Below are positions 8,255 through 19,249 of a stretch of DNA of 25,541 bases, piece after piece. Location of the stretch: positions 1 through 25,541 of the forward strand of contig CAJNDS010001268.1 of NCBI GenBank assembly GCA_905221605.1. Reading direction: 5' to 3'. The number at the start of each line of letters is the position of its first letter. The first letter of the stretch is position 1. A program made the translations under genes and the position numbers. The notes beneath the pieces are model-generated. The model searched no databases. It had not been told where the DNA came from and saw only the letters and a program-made list of their open reading frames with translations. The DNA is from Symbiodinium natans (Eukaryota > Sar > Dinophyceae > Suessiales > Symbiodiniaceae).

Positions 8255-8896
8255 ACCGACACTGACTACTATACCAAATGCGTCGCCCGGTTTGGGTCAA
8301 CCAAAGTGACCATTTGTTGCAAATGCTTCACGGTTTAGGGTTTAGGCCTGTTTTTCGCTTTAGGGTTCAGGGTTTAGGGGGCTTAGTTTAGGGTTTCAGG
8401 GTTTAGGGCCCAGGGTATTAAACACCAATTGGCGGCAACAAATCGTACTTCTCCCCATCTTTGAGAATCAAGCACACATTGGTGGCAACAAATCGTACTT
8501 CTTCCCATCTTTGACAATCAAGGACAAACTGCTGGCAACAAATCGTACTTCTTCCCATCTTTGACAATCAAGCACAAATTGTTGGCAACAAATCGTACTT
8601 CTTTCCATCTTTGACAATCAAGCACAAATTGCTGGCAACAAATCGTACTTCTTCCCATCTTTGGCGACAAATCGTACACCTTGCCATGCCTCGCATAGAT
8701 ACCGACCCACCGAAGGCCTTACAATTAAGTAAACAATACAAATTTCTTCAAGATCGATCTATCTCCAATCCTTTACCCTCGACCCACCGAAGTCCTTACA
8801 ACTACGTAGACGACCCAAGTTTCCTCAAGATCCATCTTCGAGCTTCAAAATTTAGGGCTTAGGGTTTAGGGAGTCGGGTTTAGACTTGTTTTGGTC
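8255..8896 (+). repeat. A-array monomer, type X, 642 bp
   Basis: A complete X monomer with gcttcaaaat and agggagtcggg near its end. Both variants are shared with monomer 21645-22336, placing it at the equivalent position of the B-flanking module. Confidence 0.92.
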
Positions 8897-9538
8897 ACCG
8901 ACACTGACTACTATACTAAATGCATCGCCCGGTTTGGGTCAACCAAAGTGACCATTTGTTGCAAATGCTTCACGGTTTAGGGTTTAGGCCTGTTTTTCGC
9001 TTTAGGGTTCAGGGTTTAGGGGGCTTAGTTTAGGGTTTCAGGGTTTAGGGCCCAGGGTATTAAACACCAATTGGCGGCAACAAATCGTACTTCTCCCCAT
9101 CTTTGAGAATCAAGCACACATTGGTGGCAACAAATCGTACTTCTTCCCATCTTTGACAATCAAGGACAAACTGCTGGCAACAAATCGTACTTCTTCCCAT
9201 CTTTGACAATAAAGCACAAACTGCTGGCAACAAATCATACTTCTTCCCATCTTTGACAATCAAGCACAAATTGCTGGCAACAAATCGTACTTCTTCCCAT
9301 CTTTGGCGACAAATCGTACACCTTGCCATGCCTCGCATAGATACCGACCCACCGAAGGCCTTACAATTAAGTAAACAATACAAATTTCTTCAAGATCGAT
9401 CTATCTCCAATCCTTTACCCTCGACCCACCGAAGACCTAACAACTACGTAAAGGACCCAAGTTTCCTCAAGATCCATCTTCGATCTTCAAAATTTAGGGC
9501 TTAGGGTTTAGGGTGTCGGGGTTAGACTTGTTTTGGTC
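8897..9538 (+). repeat. Chimeric Z/Y monomer, 642 bp
   Basis: The 5' part is type Z (ctatactaaatgcatcg, no 15-bp insert, cacattggtgg). The 3' part is type Y (gacaataaagcac, aatcatac, gacctaacaactacgtaaagg, gatcttcaaaa). The switch lies between the third 50-bp repeat and its Y equivalent, about 9158-9216, so the third repeat is present twice. This is the product expected from out-of-register exchange that fuses adjacent Z and Y monomers. Confidence 0.88.
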
Positions 9539-10180
9539 ACCGACACTGACTACTATACCAAATGCGTCGCCCGGTTTGGGTCAACCAAAGTGACCGTTTG
9601 TTGCAAATGCTTCACGGTTTAGGGTTTAGGCCTGTTTTTCGCTTTAGGGTTCAGGGTTTAGGGGGCTTAGTTTAGGGTTTCAGGGTTTAGGGCCCAGGGT
9701 ATTAAACACCAATTGGCGGCAACAAATCGTACTTCTCCCCATCTTTGAGAATCAAGCACACATTGGTGGCAACAAATCGTACTTCTTCCCATCTTTGACA
9801 ATCAAGGACAAACTGCTGGCAACAAATCGTACTTCTTCCCATCTTTGACAATCAAGCACAAATTGTTGGCAACAAATCGTACTTCTTTCCATCTTTGACA
9901 ATCAAGCACAAATTGCTGGCAACAAATCGTACTTCTTCCCATCTTTGGCGACAAATCGTACACCTTGCCATGCCTCGCATAAATACCGACCCACCGAAGG
10001 CCTTACAATTAAGTAAACAATACAAATTTCTTCAAGATCGATCTATCTCCAATCCTTTACCCTCGACCCACCGAAGTCCTTACAACTACGTAGACGACCC
10101 AAGTTTCCTCACGATCCATCTTCGAGCTTTAAAATTTAGGGCTTAGGGTTTAGGGTGTCGGGTTTAGGCTTGTTTCGGTC
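9539..10180 (+). repeat. A-array monomer, type X, 642 bp, flanking B2
   Basis: A complete X monomer with gaccgtttg, shared with 23576-24217, and ctcacgatcc, shared with 15244-15885. Those variants identify it as the X monomer that normally precedes a B block. Confidence 0.92.
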
Positions 10181-10213
10181 ACCGACACTGACTACTTTAC
10201 TAAATGTGTCGCC
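10181..10213 (+). repeat. 33-bp stub of a Y monomer at the left edge of B2
   Basis: Same 33 bp and same breakpoint as at B1, including the tgtgtcgcc variant. Confidence 0.9.
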
Positions 10214-10436
10214 AGGGAATCATTGAAAATCTCGCATTTTGCAAAACTTCAAATTCTCGAGAATATGAGTTGAAATCTTCATCTAATTTTGGATTGGGCA
10301 ATGATTCTTTGGTATATCCTAGATTCAGGGAATCCTTGAAAATCTCTGAATTTCCGAAAAAATTGAAATTGGATAATATGAATTTAAAATCTCATCCAAA
10401 TTTTGATTTGGCATTGATTCTTTGATATATCCTAGA
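10214..10436 (+). repeat. 113-bp tandem duplication at the left edge of B2
   Basis: Copies start at 10214 and 10327, the same layout as in B1. Confidence 0.85.
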
Positions 10437-10456
10437 TCTTTCATAGGAATTATATT

Positions 10457-10566
10457 TGAGGGAGCCTCCCGGTGCCTGATTTGGGGCCTCCTGGGGGTCT
10501 TGGGGGGCCTGGGTCATTTTCCGGGATCAGGGCCTTGCCTCCAACCCTTCCAAATCCTTCTAAACC
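10457..10566 (+). other. GC-rich patch inside B2
   Basis: Counterpart of 5796-5905 with at least one substitution (ggggcctcc). No gene is seen here. Confidence 0.6.
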
Positions 10567-10744
10567 TTGATCTAGAATGAAAACATAGGGATTTTCGGCA
10601 AGGAAATTTAAGTAAATCGAAGATATGGATCAAAGAGGTTTGGGTAAATAGAAGACTTTTTGCGAAATGTAACTGCGACGCGGTCTTCTCGCACAAAAGA
10701 GGATGGTTAAAATAAATTGAAATATTTATTCCGTCGTGGGACTA

Positions 10745-12205
10745 ACTGCCAAACCAAATATGATTGAGGATTTCCTAAAGAGAAATCTTCTGAAGATCTT
10801 CTTATCAGAGATTTCTTCTGGAATCATTGGACGAAGATTTTTTGGCGAAGAATCTAATCATTCATTTTCATTGAAAACCTTCTTTAAAAAAATTTTTTGG
10901 ATTCATTTAACGAAGATTTTTTGGCGAAGAATCTAATCATCGATTTCCTTCCTGCCAAATCAAATATGATTGAGGATTTCCTAAAGAGAAATCTTCTGAA
11001 GATCTTCTTATTGGAGATCTCTTCTGGAATCATTGGACGAAGATTTTTTGGCGAAGAATCTTTCATTCATTTCATTGAAAACCTTCTTTTTAAAGATTTT
11101 TTCTGGATTCATTTGACGAAGATTTTTTGCCGAAGAATCTAATCATCGATTTCTTTCCTGCCAAATCAAATATGATTGAGGATTTCCTAAAGAGAAATCC
11201 TCTGAAGATCTTCTTATTAGAGATTTCTTCTGGAATCATTTGGACGAAGATTTTTTGGCGAAGAATCTATCATTCATTTCATTGAAAACCTTCTTTTTGA
11301 AGATTTTTCTGGATTCATTTAACGAAGATTTTTTGGCGAAGAATCTAATCATCGATTTCCTTCCTGCCAAACCAAATATGATTGAGGATTTCCTAAAGAG
11401 AAATCCTCTGAAGATCTTCTTATTAGAGATTTCTTCTGGAATCATTTGGACGAAGATTTTTTGGCGAAGAATCTATCATTCATTTCATTGAAAACCTTCT
11501 TTTTAAAGATTTTTCTGGATTCATTTGGCGAAGATTATTTGGCGAAGAATCTAATCATTCATTTCATTGAAACCTTCTTTTAACAAATTTTTCTGGATTC
11601 ATTTGACGAAGATTTTTTGCCGAAGAATCTAATCATCGATTTCCTTCCTGCCAAATCAAATATGATTGAGAATTTCCTAAAGAGAAATCCTCTGAAGATC
11701 TTCTTATTAGAGATTTCTTCTGGAATCATTTGGACGAAGATTTTTGGCGAAGAATCTATCATTCATTTCATTGAAAACCTTCTTTTTGAAGATTTTTCTG
11801 GATTCATTTAACGAAGATTTTTTGGCGAAGAATCTAATCATCGATTTCCTTCCTGCTAAATCAAATATGATTGAGGATTTCCTAAAGAGAAATCCTCTGA
11901 AGATCTTCTTATTAGAGATTTCTTCTGGAATCATTTGGACGAAGATTTTTTGGCGAAGAATCTTTCATTCATTTCATTGAAAATCTTCTTTTTAAAGATT
12001 TTTTCTGGATTCATTTGACGAAGATTTTTTGGCGAAGAATCTAATCATCGATTTCCTTCCTGCCAAACCAAATATGATTGAGGATTTTCTAAAGCAATCC
12101 TCTGAAGATCATTTTATCAGAGATTTCTTCTGGAATCATTGGACGAAGATTTCTGATGAAGAATCTAATCATTCATTTCATTTCTGGAAAACCAAATCTG
12201 ATTGA
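10745..12205 (+). repeat. ~205-bp tandem array in B2 (about seven copies)
   Basis: The landmark gcc(or gct)aaa.caaatatgattg occurs at 10748, 10954, 11160, 11366, 11650, 11855 and 12062, with a decayed relative near 12187. Most spacings are about 206 bp. The 284-bp step from 11366 to 11650 equals one unit plus an extra 78-bp half. Copy number exceeds B1 by two, the main cause of the length difference. Confidence 0.9.
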
Positions 12206-12369
12206 AATTTCCTAAAGAGAAATCCTCTGGATCCTGAAGATCTTCTTTTTAAAGATTTTTCTGGAATCATTTGGCGAAGATTTTTTGACGAAGAATCTAA
12301 TCATTCATTTCATATCTGACGAATCAAATGAGATTGGAGATCTTCTAAAAAGAAATCCTTTGAAGACCT

Positions 12370-12765
12370 TCCTTTTAGATATTTCTTCAAGATATATATT
12401 CAATTCATAATTGATGCGAAGATTTCTTTTAATTAAAAAAAATATTTTTCGCATAATGAATGAGAAAAAATATATAAATAATATATAGAAGAAAACCTCA
12501 AAATCGATGAAGTAAATCGTCTTTTTGCCAAATCCAATATAATTGGAAATCTTCTGGAGATAAATCCTCTCAATATCTTCTTTTCAAAGATTTCTCCAAG
12601 ATATTTTCAAGAATTAATTGTTGCGAAGATTTCTCTCAATATGATATATATTCTATTATTTGAATAATGAATATATATATATATAATCCAGAAGAAAACC
12701 TAAAAATCGAAAAAAATCGCCAAATATATCAAAGGGTTTTTTATTTAATTTAAGTAAATTAAATT
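12370..12765. other. AT-rich stretch of B2, no gene seen
   Basis: Counterpart of 7261-7660, with the TA microsatellite near 12670-12683 and the inverted repeat tttaatttaagtaaattaaa. No gene is seen here. Confidence 0.6.
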
Positions 12766-13058
12766 AAAAAAATAGAATGTGTTTTTTGTCCGCTAAATTA
12801 TTATTGTCGAAAATGATCAAGAATAGAAAGATCTTTCGAATCTTGATTTTGATATTGATTTTCCCAAGGAATTTCAATAAGATCTTTCATTTCTATCTTG
12901 TTCTTATGATTTCGATCATAGATTCCAATCCTATATTTTCATCAAAATCATTCATTTCGATTCTTCCTATATCAAATCAATATGATTTTCCTATCAAAAT
13001 TTGAAGATTCAATAGGTCCTATCGAAATGGATCAAATATATTCATGAAATCATTTGTT
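12766..13058 (+). other. AT-rich stretch with the same short open frame as B1
   Basis: The open frame at 12777-13004 is nearly identical to 7669-7896, with one residue changed. The flanking non-coding DNA is equally similar, so the conservation reflects recent duplication and not coding constraint. Confidence 0.5.
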
Positions 13059-13061
13059 TCT

Positions 13062-13168
13062 CGATCGATATCGTGATCGCAAAAACCCATGGGGAGACCT
13101 TATAAAGGAAATCCTACCTGCGTGAGCCCTCAACTCTTCGCTGTCCTTCTCTCCAGCTGCCCTTAGCC
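13062..13168 (+). promoter_or_regulatory. TATA-box promoter-like right end of B2
   Basis: Same architecture as B1: palindrome cgatcgatatcgtgatcg at 13062-13079, TATAAA at 13101-13106, and a candidate CA start at 13131-13132, again 31 bp from the TATA box. The CT-rich leader has one substitution (cttcgctgtcc). It points rightward into the next A array. Confidence 0.5.
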
Positions 13169-13362
13169 CGACCCACCGAAGGCCTTACAATTAAGTAAAC
13201 AATACAAATTTCTTCAAGATCGATCTATCTCCAATCCTTTACCCTCGACCCACCGAAGACCTAACAACTACGTAAAGGACCCAAGTTTCCTCAAGATCCA
13301 TCTTCGATCTTCAAAATTTAGGGCTTAGGGTTTAGGGTGTCGGGTTTAGACTTGTTTTGGTC
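13169..13362 (+). repeat. 194-bp 3' remnant of a Y monomer after B2
   Basis: Matches Y positions 404-597, exactly as after B1. Confidence 0.92.
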
Positions 13363-13993
13363 ACCGACACTGACTACTATACCAAATGCGTCGCCCGGTT
13401 TGGGTCAACCAAAGTGACCATTTGTTGCAAATGCTTCACGGTTTAGGGTTTAGGCCTGTTTTTCGCTTTAGGGTTCAGGGTTTAGGGGGCTTAGTTTAGG
13501 GTTTCAGGGTTTAGGGCCCAGGGTATTAAACACCAATTGGCGGCAACAAATCGTACTTCTCCCCATCTTTGAGAATCAAGCACACATTGGTGGCAACAAA
13601 TCGTACTTCTTCCCATCTTTGACAATAAAGCACAAACTGCTGGCAACAAATCATACTTCTTCCCATCTTTGACAATTGCTGGCAACAAATCGTACTTCTT
13701 CCCATCTTTGACAATCAAGCACAAATTGCTGGCAACAAATCGTACTTCTTCCCATCTTTGGCGACAAATCGTACACCTTGCCATGCCTCGCATAGATACC
13801 GACCCACCGAAGGCCTTACAATTAAGTAAACAATACAAATTTCTTCAAGATCGATCTTTCTCCAATCCTTTACCCTCGACCCACCGAAGTCCTTACAACT
13901 ACGTAGACGACCCAAGTTTCCTCAAGATCCATCTTCGAGCTTTAAAATTTAGGGCTTAGGGTTTAGGGTGTCGGGTTTAGGCTTGTTTCGGTC
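13363..13993 (+). repeat. X monomer with an internal Y tract, 631 bp
   Basis: Start and 3' end are type X. The third and fourth 50-bp repeats (about 13620-13690) are type Y: gacaataaagcac, aatcatac, and the 11-bp-deleted gacaattgctgg. An X-Y-X pattern inside one monomer is what gene conversion or double exchange leaves. The length fits 642 minus the 11 bp. It also has gatctttctcc in place of gatctatctcc. Confidence 0.87.
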
Positions 13994-14635
13994 ACCGACA
14001 CTGACTACTATACTAAATGCATCGCCCGGTTTGGGTCAACCAAAGTGACCATTTGTTGCAAATGCTTCACGGTTTAGGGTTTAGGCCTGTTTTTCGCTTT
14101 AGGGTTCAGGGTTTAGGGGGCTTAGTTTAGGGTTTCAGGGTTTAGGGCCCAGGGTATTAAACACCAATTGGCGGCAACAAATCGTACTTCTCTCCATCTT
14201 TGAGAATCAAGCACACATTGGTGGCAACAAATCGTACTTCTTCCCATCTTTGACAATCAAGGACAAACTGCTGGCAACAAATCGTACTTCTTCCCATCTT
14301 TGACAATCAAGCACAAATTGATGGCAACAAATCGTACTTCTTTCCATCTTTGACAATCAAGCACAAATTGCTGGCAACAAATCGTACTTCTTCCCATCTT
14401 TGGCGACAAATCGTACACCTTGCCATGCCTCGCATAGATACCGACCCACCGAAGGCCTTACAATTAAGTAAACAATACAAATTTCTTCAAGATCGATCTA
14501 TCTCCAATCCTTTACCCTCGACCCACCGAAGTCCTTACAACTACGTAGACGACCCAAGTTTCCTCAAGATCCATCTTCGAGCTTTAAAATTTAGGGCTTA
14601 GGGTTTAGGGTGTCGGGTTTAGGCTTGTTTCGGTC
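13994..14635 (+). repeat. A-array monomer, type Z, 642 bp
   Basis: A complete Z monomer with private variants cttctctccat in the first 50-bp repeat and aattgatggc before the fourth. Confidence 0.92.
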
Positions 14636-15243
14636 ACCGACACTGACTACTTTACTAAATGCGTCGCCCGGTTCGGGTCAACCAAACTGACCAATTTTTG
14701 CAAATGCTTCACGGTTTAGGGTTTAGGCCTGATTTTTTGGTTTAGGGTTTAGGGTTTAGGAGGCTTAATTTAGGGTTTCAAGTCTTTAGAATTCAGGGTT
14801 TAGGGCCCAGGGTATTAAACACCAATTGGCGGCAACAAATCGTACTTCTCCCCATCTTTGAGAATCAAGCACACATGGGTGGCAATAAATCGTACTTCTT
14901 CCCATCTTTGACAATAAAGCACAAACTGCTGGCAACAAATCATACTTCTTCCCATCTTTGACAATCAAGCACAAATTGCTGGCAACAAATCGTACTTCTT
15001 CCCATCTTTGGCGACAAATCGTACACCTTGCCATGCCTCGCATAGATACCGACCCACCGAAGGCCTTACAATTAAGTAAACAATACAAATTTCTTCAAGA
15101 TCGATCTATCTCCAATCCTTTACCCTCGACCCACCGAAGACCTAACAACTACGTAAAGGACCCAAGTTTCCTCAAGATCCATCTTCGATCTTCAAAATTT
15201 AGGGCTTAGGGTTTAGGGTGTCGGGTTTAGACTTGTTTTGGTC
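14636..15243 (+). repeat. A-array monomer, type Y, 608 bp
   Basis: A Y monomer whose last full 50-bp repeat has gacaatcaagcacaaattgctgg, so the 11-bp deletion typical of Y is absent. It is either the ancestral Y form or one repaired from X or Z. It also has cacggtttaggg where other Y monomers have cacggttgaggg. Confidence 0.9.
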
Positions 15244-15885
15244 ACCGACACTGACTACTATACCAAATGCGTCGCCCGGTTTGGGTCAACCAAAGTGACC
15301 ATTTGTTGCAAATGCTTCACGGTTTAGGGTTTAGGCCTGTTTTTCGCTTTAGGGTTCAGGGTTTAGGGGGCTTAGTTTAGGGTTTCAGGGTTTAGGGCCC
15401 AGGGTATTAAACACCAATTGGCGGCAACAAATCGTACTTCTCCCCATCTTTGAGAATCAAGCACACATTGGTGGCAACAAATCGTACTTCTTCCCATCTT
15501 TGACAATCAAGGACAAACTGCTGGCAACAAATCGTACTTCTTCCCATCTTTGACAATCAAGCACAAATTGCTGGCAACAAATCGTACTTCTTTCCATCTT
15601 TGACAATCAAGCACAAATTGCTGGCAACAAATCGTACTTCTTCCCATCTTTGGCGACAAATCGTACACCTTGCCATGCCTCGCATAAATACCGACCCACC
15701 GAAGGCCTTACAATTAAGTAAACAATACAAATTTCTTCAAGATCGATCTATCTCCAATCCTTTACCCTCGACCCACCGAAGTCCTTACAACTACGTAGAC
15801 GACCCAAGTTTCCTCACGATCCATCTTCGAGCTTTAAAATTTAGGGCTTAGGGTTTAGGGTGTCGGGTTTAGGCTTGTTTCGGTC
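15244..15885 (+). repeat. A-array monomer, type X, 642 bp
   Basis: A complete X monomer that shares ctcacgatcc and cataaatacc with 9539-10180, the X monomer before B2. Its position predicts a B block next, but a broken Y monomer follows. Confidence 0.92.
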
Positions 15886-16133
15886 ACCGACACTGACTAC
15901 TTTACTAAATGTGTCGCCCGGTTTTTTTTTTTCGGTCAACCAACTGACCAAATTTTTGAAAGCTCTTTCACGGTTGAGGTTTTAAGGCCTATTTTTGGTT
16001 AAAATAGGGTTTTAGGGTTTAGGAGGCTTAATTTAGGGTTCAAGTCTTTAGAATTCAGGGTTAGGGCCCAGGGATTAAACACCATAGGGGACTTAAGGGT
16101 TTTTAGGGTGTCGGGTTTAGACTTGTTTTGGTC
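15886..16133 (+). repeat. Broken, indel-rich Y monomer, 248 bp
   Basis: It starts like the stubs next to B (tgtgtcgcc) but continues into Y sequence. About 200 bp then show a density of single-base gains and losses seen nowhere else in the window: a T run of about 11 after cccgg, caaccaactg, gaggttttaagg, and missing bases in agggttcaag and cagggttaggg. At about 16084 caccatagggg jumps to the monomer tail, losing all 50-bp repeats and both 77-bp copies. This is either a decayed junction or a low-quality assembly seam. Confidence 0.8.
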
Positions 16134-16774
16134 ACCGACACTGACTACTATACAAATGCGTCGCCCGGTTTGGGTCAACCAAAGTGACCATTTGTTGCAA
16201 ATGCTTCACGGTTTAGGGTTTAGGCCTGTTTTTCGCTTTAGGGTTCAGGGTTTAGGGGGCTTAGTTTAGGGTTTCAGGGTTTAGGGCCCAGGGTATTAAA
16301 CACCAATTGGCGGCAACAAATCGTACTTCTCCCCATCTTTGAGAATCAAGCACACATTGGTGGCAACAAATCGTACTTCTTCCCATCTTTGACAATCAAG
16401 GACAAACTGCTGGCAACAAATCGTACTTCTTCCCATCTTTGACAATCAAGCACAAAATGTTGGCAACAAATCGTACTTCTTTCCATCTTTGACAATCAAG
16501 CACAAATTGCTGGCAACAAATCGTACTTCTTCCCATCTATGGCGACAAATCGTACACCTTGCCATGCCTCGCATAGATACCGACCCACCGAAGGCCTTAC
16601 AATTAAGTAAACAATACAAATTTCTTCAAGATCGATCTATCTCCAATCCTTTACCCTCGACCCACCGAAGTCCTTACAACTACGTAGACGACCCAAGTTT
16701 CCTCAAGATCCATCTTCGAGCTTTAAAATTTAGGGCTGAGGGTTGAGGGTGTCGGGCTTAGGCTTGTTTCGGTC
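16134..16774 (+). repeat. A-array monomer, type X, 641 bp
   Basis: An X monomer with a one-base loss at its start (ctatacaaatg) and private changes cacaaaatgttgg, catctatggcg and gtcgggcttagg. Confidence 0.92.
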
Positions 16775-17371
16775 ACCGACACTGACTACTTTACCAAATG
16801 CGTCGCCCGGTTCGGGTCAACCAAACTGACCAATTTTTGCAAATGCTTCACGGTTGAGGGTTTAGGCCTGATTTTTTGGTTTAGGGTTTAGGGTTTAGGA
16901 GGCTTAATTTAGGGTTTCAAGTCTTTAGAATTCAGGGTTTAGGGCCCAGGGTATTAAACACCAATTGGCGGCAACAAATCGTACTTCTCCCCATCTTTGA
17001 GAATCAAGCACACATGGGTGGCAATAAATCGTACTTCTTCCCATCTTTGACAATAAAGCACAAACTGCTGGCAACAAATCATACTTCTTCCCATCTTTGA
17101 CAATTGCTGGCAACAAATCGTACTTCTTCCCATCTTTGGCGACAAATCGTACACCTTGCCATGCCTCGCATAGATACCGACCCACCGAAGGCCTTACAAT
17201 TAAGTAAACAATACAAATTTCTTCAAGATCGATCTATCTCCAATCCTTTACCCTCGACCCACCGAAGACCTAACAACTACGTAAAGGACCCAAGTTTCCT
17301 CAAGATCCATCTTCGATCTTCAAAATTTAGGGCTTAGGGTTTAGGGTGTCGGGTTTAGACTTGTTTTGGTC
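16775..17371 (+). repeat. A-array monomer, type Y, 597 bp
   Basis: A complete Y monomer with ctttaccaaatg instead of ctttactaaatg. Confidence 0.93.
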
Positions 17372-18012
17372 ACCGACACTGACTACTATACCAAATGCGT
17401 CGCCCGGTTTGGGTCAACCAAAGTGACCATTTGTTGCAAATGCTTCACGGTTTAGGGTTTAGGCCTGTTTTTCGCTTTAGGGTTCAGGGTTTAGGGGGCT
17501 TAGTTTAGGGTTTCAGGGTTTAGGGCCCAGGGTATTAAACACCAATTGGCGGCAACAAATCGTACTTCTCCCCATCTTTGAGAATCAAGCACACATTGGT
17601 GGCAACAAATCGTACTTCTTCCCATCTTTGACAATCAAGGACAAACTGCTGGCAACAAATCGTACTTCTTCCCATCTTTGACAATCAAGCACAAATTGTG
17701 GCAACAAATCGTACTTCTTTCCATCTTTGACAATCAAGCACAAATTGCTGGCAACAAATCGTACTTCTTCCCATCTTTGGCGACAAATCGTACACCTTGC
17801 CATGCCTCGCATAGATACCGACCCACCGAAGGCCTTACAATTAAGTAAACAATACAAATTTCTTCAAGATCGATCTATCTCCAATCCTTTACCCTCGACC
17901 CACCGAAGTCCTTACAACTACGTAGACGACCCAAGTTTCCTCAAGATCCATCTTCGAGCTTTAAAATTTAGGGCTGAGGGTTGAGGGTGTCGGGTTTAGG
18001 CTTGTTTCGGTC
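17372..18012 (+). repeat. A-array monomer, type X, 641 bp
   Basis: A complete X monomer lacking one base before the fourth 50-bp repeat (aattgtggc). That one base changes the reading frames through the repeat. Confidence 0.93.
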
Positions 18013-18607
18013 ACCGACACTGACTACTTTACTAAATGCGTCGCCCGGTTCGGGTCAACCAAACTGACCAATTTTTGCAAATGCTTCACGGTTGAGGGTT
18101 TAGGCCTGATTTTTTGGTTTAGGGTTTAGGGTTTAGGAGGCTTAATTTAGGGTTTCAAGTCTTTAGAATTCAGGGTTTAGGGCCCAGGGTATTAAACACC
18201 AATTGGCGGCAACAAATCGTACTTCCCCATCTTTGAGAATCAAGCACACATGGGTGGCAATAAATCGTACTTCTTCCCATCTTTGACAATAAAGCACAAA
18301 CTGCTGGCAACAAATCATACTTCTTCCCATCTTTGACAATTGCTGGCAACAAATCGTACTTCTTCCCATCTTTGGCGACAAATCGTACACCTTGCCATGC
18401 CTCGCATAGATACCGACCCACCGAAGGCCTTACAATTAAGTAAACAATACAAATTTCTTCAAGATCGATCTATCTCCAATCCTTTACCCTCGACCCACCG
18501 AAGACCTAACAACTACGTAAAGGACCCAAGTTTCCTCAAGATCCATCTTCGATCTTCAAAATTTAGGGCTTAGGGTTTAGGGTGTCGGGTTTAGACTTGT
18601 TTTGGTC
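18013..18607 (+). repeat. A-array monomer, type Y, 595 bp
   Basis: A Y monomer with the 2-bp loss acttccccatc shared with monomer 1163-1757. Confidence 0.93.
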
Positions 18608-19249
18608 ACCGACACTGACTACTATACCAAATGCGTCGCCCGGTTTGGGTCAACCAAAGTGACCATTTGTTGCAAATGCTTCACGGTTTAGGGTTTAGGC
18701 CTGTTTTTCGCTTTAGGGTTCAGGGTTTAGGGGGCTTAGTTTAGGGTTTCAGGGTTTAGGGCCCAGGGTATTAAACACCAATTGGCGGCAACAAATCGTA
18801 CTTCTCCCCATCTTTGAGAATCAAGCACACATTGGTGGCAACAAATCGTACTTCTTCCCATCTTTGACAATCAAGGACAAACTGCTGGCAACAAATCGTA
18901 CTTCTTCCCATCTTTGACAATCAAGCACAAATTGTTGGCAACAAATCGTACTTCTTTCCATCTTTGACAATCAAGCACAAATTGCTGGCAACAAATCGTA
19001 CTTCTTCCCATCTTTGGCGACAAATCGTACACCTTGCCATGCCTCGCATAGATACCGACCCACCGAAGGCCTTACAATTAAGTAAACAATACAAATTTCT
19101 TCAAGATCGATCTATCTCCAATCCTTTACCCTCGACCCACCGAAGTCCTTACAACTACGTAGACGACCCAAGTTTCCTCAAGATCCATCTTCGAGCTTTA
19201 AAATTTAGGGCTTAGGGTTTAGGGTGTCGGGTTTAGACTTGTTTTGGTC
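18608..19249 (+). repeat. A-array monomer, type X, 642 bp
   Basis: A complete X monomer. It opens the second copy of the 18.7-kb macro-repeat and corresponds by order to the deleted monomer 1-589. Confidence 0.92.

Larger units (their letters stand above)
10214..13168 (+). repeat. Block B2, 2955-bp copy of B
   Basis: Collinear with B1 but 447 bp longer, mainly from extra 205-bp units. It lacks about 41 bp before the array and differs at scattered bases (aaaacttc for aaaatttc, ggggcctcc for gggacctcc). Both edges are at the same bases as B1. It is more distant from B1 than B3 is. Confidence 0.87.
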
